Assembly: GCF_005047595.1 (NCBI RefSeq)
Contig: NZ_SUPL01000009.1
Span: 16,580-80,579 of the forward strand
Direction of reading: 5' to 3'
Length of the DNA: 64,000 nt
From: Pontimicrobium aquaticum
GTDB lineage: Bacteria; Bacteroidota; Bacteroidia; Flavobacteriales; Flavobacteriaceae
The notes beneath the pieces were generated by a model. That model saw only the letters and a program-made list of their open reading frames with translations, had not been told where the DNA came from and made no database searches. This document shows, piece after piece, positions 8,657 to 16,913 of the stretch; positions within the stretch are counted from its first letter, which is position 1; every line of letters begins with the position of its first letter. A program made the translations under genes and the position numbers.

Positions 8657-11252
8657 TATTAAACTATTGAGAACACATATTACTAGACTATTATTTATTG
8701 CTTTTATACTAAGTAGTGTGTCTATAACCGCACAGATAGGCAATACTCAAAACTCTAAAACCTATACTATAGGAGACATAATTGTAACAGGAAGCACTAG
8801 CTTTGGAGCCGAAACAGTTATAACCTATTCTGGGTTACGAAAAGGACAAGAAATTACGGTACCTAGAACATCGCAATCTAAAATTGCTGAAGCTGTAAAA
8901 AAACTTTGGAATTCGGATCTTTTCAGTAGCATCAATATCTATATAAGCAGTATAGAAGGCAATGTAGCCAATTTAGAAATTCATTTACAAGATCTCCCAG
9001 AACTAAAGGATGTTAAAATTGAAGGTGTTAAAAAATCGAAGTTCGATGACATCATAAAAGACAACAAACTTAGCCCTGGAGTTAAAGTAACCGAGAACCT
9101 AATAAAGACTACCGAAAATTACTTGGAGAGCACTTACCAGAAAAAAGGGTTCCTAAAAGCAAATGTCACCATTACAACCTCCGAAGTAACAGATTCTATT
9201 GATAAGCAACGCGTAAACATGAAGCTTAATATAGATAAAGGAAATAAAGTAAAAGTGAAAGACATAGTGTTTAATGGCAGAGAAAAACTCAAGGCTAAAA
9301 AGCTAAAAAAAGCCATGAAAAACACTAAGAAGAAAAATCCTATTAGAATATTTAAACGTTCAAAATATATTGAAGCAGACTTTAATGAGGATTTAGTAAG
9401 CATTATTGACACATATAAAGAGAACGGTTACAGAGATGCTCGTATCATTTCAGACTCTTTAATATACAACCCAGACAATACAGTTTCTTTAGTTATTAAT
9501 TTAGAAGAAGGTGAAAAATACACCTATGGAGATATTAAATTTTTAGGAAACACTGTATATACAGATGAATTATTAAATAGAATTCTTAGAATAAACAAGG
9601 GTGATACTTACAATGGTGTAGAACTTAAAAAGCGTATTCAAGACGAAACTAAACCTGATGGCGATGATATAGCAAATCTGTATCAAAATAGCGGTTATTT
9701 ATTCTCAAGCATTACACCTGTTGAAACGAGTGCCGATGGAAATGTGATTGACATGGAAATTAGAATTATTGAAGGGAAACCTGCTTATTTTAATAAAATA
9801 TCGGTTGTCGGCAACGACAAAACAAACGACCATGTTATTTACAGAGAAATCAGGACACGTCCAGGCCAAAGATATAGCAAAGCAGATGTTATTCGTACTA
9901 TTCGAGAATTAGGGCAATTAGGGTTTTTTGATGCTCAACAAATTGAACCTAATTTCAAAAATGTAAATGCCAACGATGGCACTCTAGATATGGAATACTC
10001 TGTAGTAGAGCGCGGATCAAGCCAAATAGAACTACAAGGTGGTTATGGTGGTGGTGGTTTTATTGGTACTTTAGGCTTATCGTTTAATAACTTTTCTATT
10101 AAAGATATCTTTAAAAAAGACGCCTACAAACCTATTCCAATGGGAGATGGTCAAAAACTAGCATTACGCCTTCAAGCAAGTAGATTTTACCAAACCTATA
10201 GTTTTTCATTTTCTGAACCTTGGTTTGGAGGAAAAAAACCAGTAAGTTTCTCTACATCACTATCACACACAAAGCAATTTTTATATAATCCTGCTACAAG
10301 AAATGCTGATAAAGACAGACGTTTTAACATTACAGGGCTTTCTGTTGGATTAGCAAAAAGATTATCGGTTCCAGATGATTACTTTGTATTATCTCAAGCC
10401 ATTAGTTTTCAGCATTACGACTTAAAAAATTATAACACAGGTTTATTCACCTTTGGTAATGGGTCTTCAAACAATTTAGCATATACCATTGGCCTAAGTA
10501 GAAATAATACCAATGTAGATCCTATATATCCAACAGGCGGTTCAAATTTTAGTGTGACTGCAAAACTATCATTACCTTACTCGGTCTTTAATAAGGTTGA
10601 TTATAAAGCATTAAAAGAAGAAAGAGCAGATCAGTTAGAAATTCAAAACAATACAACACTTTCTAACTCTACTAGAAATGATGCTGCCGATAGAATTTCG
10701 GAAATAGATCAAGAACGTTTTAAATGGTTAGAATTTTACAAAGTAAAATTTAATGGCGAGTGGTATGCAAGAGTTATTGGCGACATGGTATTGAGACCTA
10801 AAGTGGAGTTTGGTTTTTTAGGTGCATATAATAACGATAGAGGAGTAATTCCTTTTGAACGCTATTTTGTTGGTGGTGATGGTATGGGAACTTATAGTTT
10901 AGATGGTAGGGAAGCTATTTCACTACGAGGGTATCCAAACCAATCATTATCTTCGCAAGATGGTGGAACAATTTATAATAAGTTTTCTTTAGAATTAAGA
11001 TACCCTATTACTTTAAAATCGCAACAAGCAAAAATTTATGCTTTAGCGTTTTTAGAAGCTGGTGCATCGTATGATAATTTTAGAGATTACAATCCATTTG
11101 CATTAAAACGTTCGGCTGGTTTTGGTATTAGATTGTTTATGCCTGCATTTGGTTTATTAGGTATTGATTTTGGTCATGGTTTCGACCCATTACCAGGACA
11201 AGCAGTGAAGCATGGATGGGAAACACACTTTATAATTGGACAACAATTTTAA
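8640..11252 (+). CDS. bamA: Outer membrane protein assembly factor BamA
   Basis: BamA is the central outer membrane barrel that folds and inserts other barrel proteins. About 870 residues: a signal peptide ending near SSVSITAQ, a run of POTRA domains over roughly residues 35-450, and a C-terminal 16-strand barrel ending in phenylalanine (HFIIGQQF). The substrate-loop motif RGYPNQSL in the barrel corresponds to the conserved VRGF/Y element. The start is uncertain because no ATG is suitable: TTG at 8628, GTG at 8640 (used here) and TTG at 8667 are all in frame; the last would follow the uppS stop and give a compact signal peptide. The gene is followed by Skp-type chaperone genes that deliver its clients. 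Confidence 0.95.
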   Translation: MNNLVNIKLLRTHITRLLFIAFILSSVSITAQIGNTQNSKTYTIGDIIVTGSTSFGAETVITYSGLRKGQEITVPRTSQSKIAEAVKKLWNSDLFSSINIYISSIEGNVANLEIHLQDLPELKDVKIEGVKKSKFDDIIKDNKLSPGVKVTENLIKTTENYLESTYQKKGFLKANVTITTSEVTDSIDKQRVNMKLNIDKGNKVKVKDIVFNGREKLKAKKLKKAMKNTKKKNPIRIFKRSKYIEADFNEDLVSIIDTYKENGYRDARIISDSLIYNPDNTVSLVINLEEGEKYTYGDIKFLGNTVYTDELLNRILRINKGDTYNGVELKKRIQDETKPDGDDIANLYQNSGYLFSSITPVETSADGNVIDMEIRIIEGKPAYFNKISVVGNDKTNDHVIYREIRTRPGQRYSKADVIRTIRELGQLGFFDAQQIEPNFKNVNANDGTLDMEYSVVERGSSQIELQGGYGGGGFIGTLGLSFNNFSIKDIFKKDAYKPIPMGDGQKLALRLQASRFYQTYSFSFSEPWFGGKKPVSFSTSLSHTKQFLYNPATRNADKDRRFNITGLSVGLAKRLSVPDDYFVLSQAISFQHYDLKNYNTGLFTFGNGSSNNLAYTIGLSRNNTNVDPIYPTGGSNFSVTAKLSLPYSVFNKVDYKALKEERADQLEIQNNTTLSNSTRNDAADRISEIDQERFKWLEFYKVKFNGEWYARVIGDMVLRPKVEFGFLGAYNNDRGVIPFERYFVGGDGMGTYSLDGREAISLRGYPNQSLSSQDGGTIYNKFSLELRYPITLKSQQAKIYALAFLEAGASYDNFRDYNPFALKRSAGFGIRLFMPAFGLLGIDFGHGFDPLPGQAVKHGWETHFIIGQQF

Positions 11253-11434
11253 GTTTGGCACGATATTTTCTATTTACAGTGTAACTTTTACAGTTTAACG
11301 ATTTAATTAGTGCGGTAAAATTTTTCAAAATATATTTCGTTTATTTGATAAATATTAATGCTCGCACCAAATCAAAAAATTTGTCTGTTAGTGTTAAAAA
11401 TTAAAACCAAAGCAATTATAAAAAGCATATACGG

Positions 11435-12592
11435 ATGAAAACAAAAGTTCTTTTTTTACTGACAATAACATCCTTTATTAGTCTATCTAGTTTTGCACAA
11501 CGAAGTGTAAGAATTGGTTATATAGATACTGAGTATATTTTACAAAACGTCCCTGAATACCAAAGCGCTTCATCTCAATTAGAATCAAAGGTTGATAAAT
11601 GGAAAAATGAGATAGAAAAACGTTTAAGCGAAATAGATCAAAAGAAAAAACAACTCTCTTCAGAAAGTGTATTATTGACACCCGAATTAATCCAGGAACG
11701 TCAAGAAGAAATTAGCATAGAAGAAAATGAAGTTTTAGATTATCAGCAAAAGCGTTTTGGCCCAAATGGCGATTTAATGATACAACGGAAGCAATTAATG
11801 CAGCCCATTCAAGATCAAATTTTTACAGCAGTACAGGAAATTGCTAGTAATAAAAAATATGATTTTGTATTTGATAAATCAGCCGATGTAGTCATGCTTT
11901 ACTCAGCCGATAGATACGATATTAGTGACCAAGTACTACGTACTATTACCCGAACTGCAAAACGTACTCAGGTTCAAAATCGTAAAGAAAAAAGAGCTGC
12001 CGAAGCCGAAGAAATTGTACCTGAAGTTAACGAAAGTCAAGAAGCTAGAGCACAAGCATTAGCAGACAAAAAGGCGAATCGTGAAAAAGAAATTGCAGAT
12101 AAGCGCGCTAAACAGCAAGCCAATCGTGACGCAAAGAAAAAAGCTCTTGAAGAAAAAAGACAAAAAATTCTTGAAGATCGTGCTAAAGCAAGACAGGAAA
12201 AGTTAGATGCTCGCAATAATACTAGTAATGCAGAAACAAAGACAGATAATGTAAAAGAGGATACTGCAAAAAAAGTTAATGAAGAAGCTAAAACTGAAAC
12301 CAAAAAAGCTGAAGAACCAAAATTAAGTGCTGCTGAAAAAAGAAAACAAACCCTTGAAGAAAAGAAAAAGAAAATATTAGCCGATAGACAAGCTAAAATT
12401 GATGATATAAAAAAAGAAAAAGAAGCTGCTAAAAAACCAACCGATAGCACAACAAAGAAATTAAGTCCAAAAGAAGCTCGTAAAAAAGCACTTGAAGAAA
12501 AGAAAAAAAAAATATTAGCCGACAGAAAAGCAAAATTAGAAGCCAAAAAAGTACAAGACAGTATAAAAAAGGCTAAAAACAATAACAATTAG
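11435..12592 (+). CDS. Skp/OmpH-family periplasmic chaperone with long charged C-terminal tail
   Basis: A 385-residue exported protein. A signal peptide (MKTKVLFLLTITSFISLSSFAQ) is followed by an OmpH/Skp domain at about 23-172, beginning with VRIGYIDTEYILQNVPEYQ and continuing as a long coiled coil, then the strand-forming KYDFVFDKSADVVMLYS. Skp chaperones hold unfolded outer membrane proteins on the way to BamA. Unlike normal Skp (about 170 residues), this one carries about 210 extra residues rich in Lys, Ala and Glu, with a repeated unit of about 16 residues at 237-252, 306-321 and 352-367 (pattern LEEKxxKILxDRxAK). The gene lies 182 bases after bamA and 48 before a normal-length paralogue. 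Confidence 0.9.
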   Translation: MKTKVLFLLTITSFISLSSFAQRSVRIGYIDTEYILQNVPEYQSASSQLESKVDKWKNEIEKRLSEIDQKKKQLSSESVLLTPELIQERQEEISIEENEVLDYQQKRFGPNGDLMIQRKQLMQPIQDQIFTAVQEIASNKKYDFVFDKSADVVMLYSADRYDISDQVLRTITRTAKRTQVQNRKEKRAAEAEEIVPEVNESQEARAQALADKKANREKEIADKRAKQQANRDAKKKALEEKRQKILEDRAKARQEKLDARNNTSNAETKTDNVKEDTAKKVNEEAKTETKKAEEPKLSAAEKRKQTLEEKKKKILADRQAKIDDIKKEKEAAKKPTDSTTKKLSPKEARKKALEEKKKKILADRKAKLEAKKVQDSIKKAKNNNN

Positions 12593-12640
12593 AACTTAGA
12601 ATAATTAATAGACAACAATTTATAACACAATTTATTTAAA

Positions 12641-13150
12641 ATGAAACACTTAAAGACCTTAGTATTAGCAATCGCACTTTTAGTTGGAAGTACCAGTTTT
12701 ATGAATGCGCAAAGTAAAGTTGCTCATATTAACACGCAGGAGTTAATAGCTGCGATGCCTGAAACCAAAGCAGCACAAGCTGAATTAGAAAAATTAGGTA
12801 AAACCTATGAAGTACAAATACAAGACATGGGTAAAGAATATGATAAGAAAGTAAAGCAGTATGATGCTGAAGCTTCAACGAAAACTCAAGAAGAAAATCA
12901 AAAAAGAGTACAAGAAGTAGCTGCTATGGAGCAAAATATCCGTCAATTTCAAGCACAAGCTCAGCAAGAAATGCAGAAAAAAGAGTTTGATTTATTAAAA
13001 CCTATTACCGAAAAAGCTAAAGAAGCAATTTTAAAAGTTGCCAGAGCTCAAGGGTTTCATTATGTATTAGACTCTACACAAGGGCAAGGTGTGATTCTTG
13101 CCGATGGTAAAGACTTACTAGCAGATGTAAAGAAAGAATTAGGATTCTAA
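12641..13150 (+). CDS. Skp/OmpH-family periplasmic chaperone
   Basis: A 169-residue exported protein of the usual Skp size. The signal peptide ends in STSFMNAQ, and the mature part begins SKVAHINTQELIAAMPE, the standard OmpH opening. A long coiled coil rich in Gln, Lys and Glu (about 45-125) forms the tentacles and the C-terminal strand region is GFHYVLDSTQGQGVILADG. It would trimerise and shield outer membrane protein precursors in the periplasm. It is the second of two consecutive Skp genes behind bamA, a standard Bacteroidota arrangement, and is followed by a terminator. Confidence 0.95.
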   Translation: MKHLKTLVLAIALLVGSTSFMNAQSKVAHINTQELIAAMPETKAAQAELEKLGKTYEVQIQDMGKEYDKKVKQYDAEASTKTQEENQKRVQEVAAMEQNIRQFQAQAQQEMQKKEFDLLKPITEKAKEAILKVARAQGFHYVLDSTQGQGVILADGKDLLADVKKELGF

Positions 13151-13177
13151 AAACCTTCTTAATTAAATAACAATTTT

Positions 13178-13206
13178 AAAAGCTGTCTTATATAGGCAGC
13201 TTTTTT
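13178..13206 (+). terminator. Terminator after the Skp genes
   Basis: AAAAGCTG at 13178-13185 pairs with CAGCTTTT at 13197-13204, followed by T residues. It ends the bamA-skp unit on the plus strand, immediately before the murI promoter element. Confidence 0.75.
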
Positions 13207-13213
13207 ATTTTTG
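13206..13213 (+). promoter_or_regulatory. Putative -7 element for murI
   Basis: TATTTTTG at 13206-13213 matches TAnnTTTG and overlaps the T-run of the upstream terminator. The murI ATG is only 7 bases downstream, so transcripts starting here would be nearly leaderless. Confidence 0.4.
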
Positions 13214-13220
13214 TAGTATT

Positions 13221-14000
13221 ATGAGTAAGCAACCTATTGGCATTTTCGATTCAGGAGTTGGTGGCACTTCCATTTGGAGGGAAATACATGCCTTATTACC
13301 ATTTGAAAATACTATTTATTTAGCTGATAGCAAAAATGCACCTTATGGTCCAAAAGGAAAGAAACAGATAATAACTCTCTGCGAAAAGAATGTCGAATTC
13401 CTTCTAGAAGAAAACTGCAAACTTATTGTTGTTGCTTGTAATACAGCAACTACCAATGCCATAAAACATATACGTGATAACTATAACATTCCTTTTATAG
13501 GTATAGAGCCTGCCATAAAACCAGCTGCGTTACAAACAAAAACCAACGCCATTGGTATTTTAGCTACAAAAGGCACACTTTCTAGTGAGCTATTCCATAA
13601 AACCACGAACCTTTTTGGCAACGGCATTACAATTATTGAGCAAGAAGGAGAAGGCATTGTACAGCTTATAGAAACTGGAAAATTACACTCCGAAGAAATG
13701 AAAGGGTTGCTAAACATGTATTTAAAACCCATGATTAAAGCTAATATAGACCACTTAGTACTTGGTTGTACGCATTACCCTTACTTAATGCCAATACTTC
13801 TTGAAATACTTCCAAAACACGTTAAAATAATTGATTCTGGGGAAGCTGTGGCCAAACAAACCAAAGCTATTTTAGAAAAGCATCAATTACTTAATACTAG
13901 TAAAGTAAAAGCTAAACATCAATTTTACACCAATGGAAACCCTAAAGTTATGACTGAGCTTTTAGATAGCAACTATAATGTTGAGTATTTGGAGTTTTAA
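13221..14000 (+). CDS. murI: Glutamate racemase
   Basis: MurI interconverts L- and D-glutamate and so provides D-Glu for peptidoglycan. The 259-residue protein opens with IGIFDSGVGGTSIWREI (substrate-binding Asp-Ser), then NAPYGPKG, the first catalytic cysteine in VACNTATTNA, and the second in LGCTHYPYL. These four motifs define the family and length is normal. It is cytoplasmic. It has its own promoter-like element behind the Skp terminator, and its stop lies one base from the stop of the convergent gamma-carbonic anhydrase gene. Confidence 0.97.
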   Translation: MSKQPIGIFDSGVGGTSIWREIHALLPFENTIYLADSKNAPYGPKGKKQIITLCEKNVEFLLEENCKLIVVACNTATTNAIKHIRDNYNIPFIGIEPAIKPAALQTKTNAIGILATKGTLSSELFHKTTNLFGNGITIIEQEGEGIVQLIETGKLHSEEMKGLLNMYLKPMIKANIDHLVLGCTHYPYLMPILLEILPKHVKIIDSGEAVAKQTKAILEKHQLLNTSKVKAKHQFYTNGNPKVMTELLDSNYNVEYLEF

Positions 14001-14001
14001 A

Positions 14002-14517
14002 CTACTCCTTAAACCAACTAGAGTATTTCACATAATTATCAGCAATTCTGTTAATCTCTCCTGAAATAAGTTCTTTGCTAATATCTTTTACTTTTTTAGC
14101 AGGAATACCTGCATAAATACTACCAGCTTCCACTCTAGTGTTTTTTGTTACCACTGCTCCTGCAGCAATAATACTGTTACTTTCCACTACACAGTCGTCC
14201 ATGACGATGCTTCCCATGCCAATAAGTACATTATCTTTGATGGTACAACCATGTACTATAGCATTATGACCAATACTTACATTGTTGCCTATGTTTGTTG
14301 GCGAGGTTTTATACGTTGCGTGAATCACTGCGCCATCTTGCACATTGACTTTGTTTCCCATTTTAATGTAATGTACATCACCACGAATTACGGCATTAAA
14401 CCAAATACTACATTGGTTTCCCATGGTAACTTCTCCTACAATGGTTGCGTTTTCTGCAACATAACAATTTTTAGGTATTTGAGGTGATTTTCCGTTTACT
14501 GGTTTTACGATTGACAT
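14002..14517 (-). CDS. Gamma-carbonic anhydrase family protein (left-handed beta-helix)
   Basis: A 171-residue protein with hexapeptide repeats typical of the trimeric left-handed beta-helix, for example NATIVGEVTMGNQCSIWFN and NIGNNVSIGHNAIVHGCTIK. The zinc-ligand histidines of gamma-carbonic anhydrases are in place: one in AVIHATY and two in SIGHNAIVHG. Relatives are called gamma-CA, YrdA, PaaY or CaiE; many bind metal but show weak or no CO2 hydration, so the exact reaction is open. I start at the ATG at 14517 (MSIVKPVNGK), which matches homologues; nine more codons are open upstream and they contain an inverted repeat. Confidence 0.88.
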   Translation of the reverse strand: MSIVKPVNGKSPQIPKNCYVAENATIVGEVTMGNQCSIWFNAVIRGDVHYIKMGNKVNVQDGAVIHATYKTSPTNIGNNVSIGHNAIVHGCTIKDNVLIGMGSIVMDDCVVESNSIIAAGAVVTKNTRVEAGSIYAGIPAKKVKDISKELISGEINRIADNYVKYSSWFKE

Positions 14518-14715
14518 TTCAATTCCTTTGAAGAAAGGAATCACATTATTTTTGTTGAGAATTCCTTTAAGTTATTACTATTTCTTTTCTTGAGATTTCT
14601 GCTTTTCCTTTTTACTTATCAATAACTTTGTTAACGTTTACTAAGTATCTTGTAAACCCCAAATCTGTTAATGCTTATTCGAAATATTTAAGTGTTTCGT
14701 TAGAAAAAAGTTTGG

Positions 14716-15726
14716 TTATAAATTTATAGCAGGACAGTTACATTCATATTTTTCTCGTCGGCATCCAAAGTTAATACCTAGGGTAATTTGATGAAACCCT
14801 CCATTGTTAAAAACTACTGAATTGGCTTGATACGAATAAGTATAAGCAAACACAAAGTTTTTATAGTTGATACCTACTAGTGGTGTAAAATATTGTAGTT
14901 TTTGACTACTTACACCAGTGCCATTTAAATATTCAGCACCATCTAAACTGGTTCTGTATGATATTCCTGCCCAAAGCTTACCAAACTCCATTTCTTTGTA
15001 AGCTTTCATATTTAAATCTATTAAAGACTCCTTGGTTGCATCACGATGCATAAACATAATTGAAGGTTCGTAACTCCATTCACTACCTAATCTGCTAAAC
15101 ACATTCCCAGCAGAAAATAAATACGTTCTTAAATTATTATAGCTTAATCCTTGTTCGTTAAAATTAATACCATCGTTTGCTAAAACATTCTTTACGGTGG
15201 CGTGTGCATAAAAATCTAAAAAATGGTATGAAAATCCAAAATCAATATTAAAATTCGTAGCACTTTGTTCTATTCCAGAGATAATTGGATCAAAACCATC
15301 TGCTAAAAAAGAAGTTTCATCTAATTTATACTGAATCATTCCTGCGCTCAATCCAAACGATAACATATTCAAATCAATTGGATTCCTAGAAAACATTAAA
15401 TGATGTGCATAAGTTAAATAAGCTCCAGTTTGCGAGTGATATCCATTTTTGTCGTTAAAAGCAATGGCGCCATATGCCGAAGGCGTTTCACCAAATCTAC
15501 CATTAACACTCAATGTTTGTAAGCTTGGTGCATTAGATTGCCCAAGCCATTGTTGGCGACCAGTAAGTCTTACTTTATTACAATTGGCAACACCAGCCAT
15601 GGATGGATGGATTAAATAATAGTTATCTGTTAAGTAATCAGAATATATTGGCAACCCTTCTTGCGCGTTCGAAAACTGCAACATCCCAAGCGTTATGAGG
15701 CATAAAAAAAGTCTTTTCAATTTCAT
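14716..15726 (-). CDS. Type IX secretion system membrane protein, PorP/SprF family
   Basis: A 336-residue outer membrane barrel. A signal peptide (MKLKRLFLCLITLGMLQFSNAQ) precedes EGLPIYSDYLTDNYYLIHPSMAGVANCNKVRLTGRQQWLG, the hallmark opening of PorP/SprF proteins. The remainder shows alternating strands, and the end is YECNCPAINL. SprF-like proteins help secrete or anchor particular T9SS cargo, usually large adhesins with type B sorting domains encoded next door. Here no such cargo is adjacent: the neighbours are gamma-carbonic anhydrase and an Fe-S scaffold gene. A possible -7 element (TATATTTG on the minus strand at 15820-15813) lies about 85 bases upstream. Confidence 0.93.
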   Translation of the reverse strand: MKLKRLFLCLITLGMLQFSNAQEGLPIYSDYLTDNYYLIHPSMAGVANCNKVRLTGRQQWLGQSNAPSLQTLSVNGRFGETPSAYGAIAFNDKNGYHSQTGAYLTYAHHLMFSRNPIDLNMLSFGLSAGMIQYKLDETSFLADGFDPIISGIEQSATNFNIDFGFSYHFLDFYAHATVKNVLANDGINFNEQGLSYNNLRTYLFSAGNVFSRLGSEWSYEPSIMFMHRDATKESLIDLNMKAYKEMEFGKLWAGISYRTSLDGAEYLNGTGVSSQKLQYFTPLVGINYKNFVFAYTYSYQANSVVFNNGGFHQITLGINFGCRREKYECNCPAINL

Positions 15727-15812
15727 ATAATTTTATTTCAAGGCAATTAGGGCAATATCGTTTACCTTATTTATTAATTTAGAACGAATACTAAATTTAG
15801 GTTAATGATTCT

Positions 15813-15820
15813 CAAATATA
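15813..15820 (-). promoter_or_regulatory. Putative -7 element for porP/sprF gene
   Basis: On the minus strand TATATTTG fits TAnnTTTG. It lies 86 bases from the start codon, leaving a fairly long leader. No -33 match is obvious. Confidence 0.35.
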
Positions 15821-15844
15821 TATATAACTCGACATTTCTTTTAT

Positions 15845-15852
15845 TATTTTTG
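15845..15852 (+). promoter_or_regulatory. Putative -7 element for the nfu gene
   Basis: TATTTTTG at 15845-15852 fits TAnnTTTG and ends 16 bases before the ATG of the Nfu-type gene. Confidence 0.45.
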
Positions 15853-15868
15853 CAAAAAAATAACTGTA

Positions 15869-16771
15869 ATGAAAAAAATTGAGGTTTCAATTCAAGAAAC
15901 AAACAATCCAACCATATTAAAATTTGAAACAAATTCGTTCTTAACTCAGTATGAAAGTTTTGAGTATAACAACATTGATGAAGCTAAAAATTCACCACTT
16001 GCACAACAGCTGTTTTATTTACCTTTTGTAAAAAAAGTCTATATCTCAGGGAATTTTATAGCTATAGAACGTTTTAATATTGTAGAATGGAGCGATGTAA
16101 AGGAAGAAGTAAAAGAGCAAATAGAAGCTTATATAAATAATGGAGGTGTTGTTGTTACTTCAACAGAAAAAAATAAGAAAGCAGCAGTAACTGTTTATGC
16201 CGAAAGCACACCAAATCCTTCAGTATTAAAATTTGTTGCTAATAAAAATTTAGCACCTTTCATGCTTGAATTCACTTCTATTGACGAAGCTAAATCTTCT
16301 CCTTTCGCTACAGAGTTATTTCATTTTCCTTTTGTAAAAAGTGTTTTTATAGACAAAAACTACGTGTCTATTACTAAATATGATGTTGCTGAATGGAATG
16401 ATATCACAATGGAACTTAGAGAATTTATTAGAGCTTACATAGAAAACGGAAAAGTAATAGTGACTGACGACGCTCCTGAAATGAGCCAAAATACCGAAGT
16501 AGCAAAAGAAGAACAATTTGAAACATTAGATGATGTCTCAAAAGAAATTGTAAATATCTTAGAAGAATATGTAAAGCCAGCTGTAGCAAGTGATGGTGGT
16601 AATATTCAATTTAAATCTTACGACTCACAAACTAAAAAGGTTAAGGTTATTTTACAAGGTGCTTGTAGTGGCTGCCCTTCTTCTACTTTTACTTTAAAAA
16701 ACGGCATAGAAAATATGCTTAAAGAAATGTTACAAGGCAAGGTTGAAACTGTCGAAGCTATAAATGGTTAA
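15869..16771 (+). CDS. Nfu/NifU-type iron-sulfur scaffold with duplicated N-terminal domain
   Basis: A 300-residue cytoplasmic protein. Two related Nfu N-terminal domains lie at about 1-85 and 105-185: compare NNPTILKFETNSFL with PNPSVLKFVANKNL, and SPLAQQLFYLPFVKKVYISGNFI with SPFATELFHFPFVKSVFIDKNYV. The C-terminal NifU domain (about 215-295) carries the cluster-binding pair Cys266 and Cys269 in GACSGCPSS. Such proteins receive Fe-S clusters from the SUF machinery and hand them to apoproteins. Likely clients in this window include ActB and QueG. The gene is monocistronic, with its own -7 element and a strong terminator. Confidence 0.93.
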   Translation: MKKIEVSIQETNNPTILKFETNSFLTQYESFEYNNIDEAKNSPLAQQLFYLPFVKKVYISGNFIAIERFNIVEWSDVKEEVKEQIEAYINNGGVVVTSTEKNKKAAVTVYAESTPNPSVLKFVANKNLAPFMLEFTSIDEAKSSPFATELFHFPFVKSVFIDKNYVSITKYDVAEWNDITMELREFIRAYIENGKVIVTDDAPEMSQNTEVAKEEQFETLDDVSKEIVNILEEYVKPAVASDGGNIQFKSYDSQTKKVKVILQGACSGCPSSTFTLKNGIENMLKEMLQGKVETVEAING

Positions 16772-16793
16772 ATAAATCATCTTAATACATTAT

Positions 16794-16822
16794 AAAGCGT
16801 TTCTTTTGAAACGCTTTTTTTA
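16794..16822 (+). terminator. Terminator of the nfu gene
   Basis: AAAGCGTTTC (16794-16803) pairs perfectly with GAAACGCTTT (16808-16817) around a TTTT loop, followed by more T residues. A strong rho-independent terminator. Confidence 0.88.
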
Positions 16823-16849
16823 TACCCTTTTTTGTAAATTTGGAATAAA

Positions 16850-16857
16850 TACATTTG
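16850..16857 (+). promoter_or_regulatory. Putative -7 element for the DUF255 operon
   Basis: TACATTTG at 16850-16857 fits TAnnTTTG. A TTTG at 16831-16834 is present 15 bases upstream, shorter than the ideal spacing. The start codon is at 16914. Confidence 0.45.
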
Positions 16858-16913
16858 ATTGTTTCTATCATTAACTTCTTAAAATTTTCAAATAGTACCA
16901 TTAAAACAAAAGC

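Noticed and set aside
12037..12588. A long minus-strand open frame (183 codons) opposite the Skp tail
   Set aside because: It is the mirror of a Lys/Glu/Ala-rich repeat, giving a Phe/Ser/Leu-rich product; the sense strand has a clear signal peptide and Skp domain.
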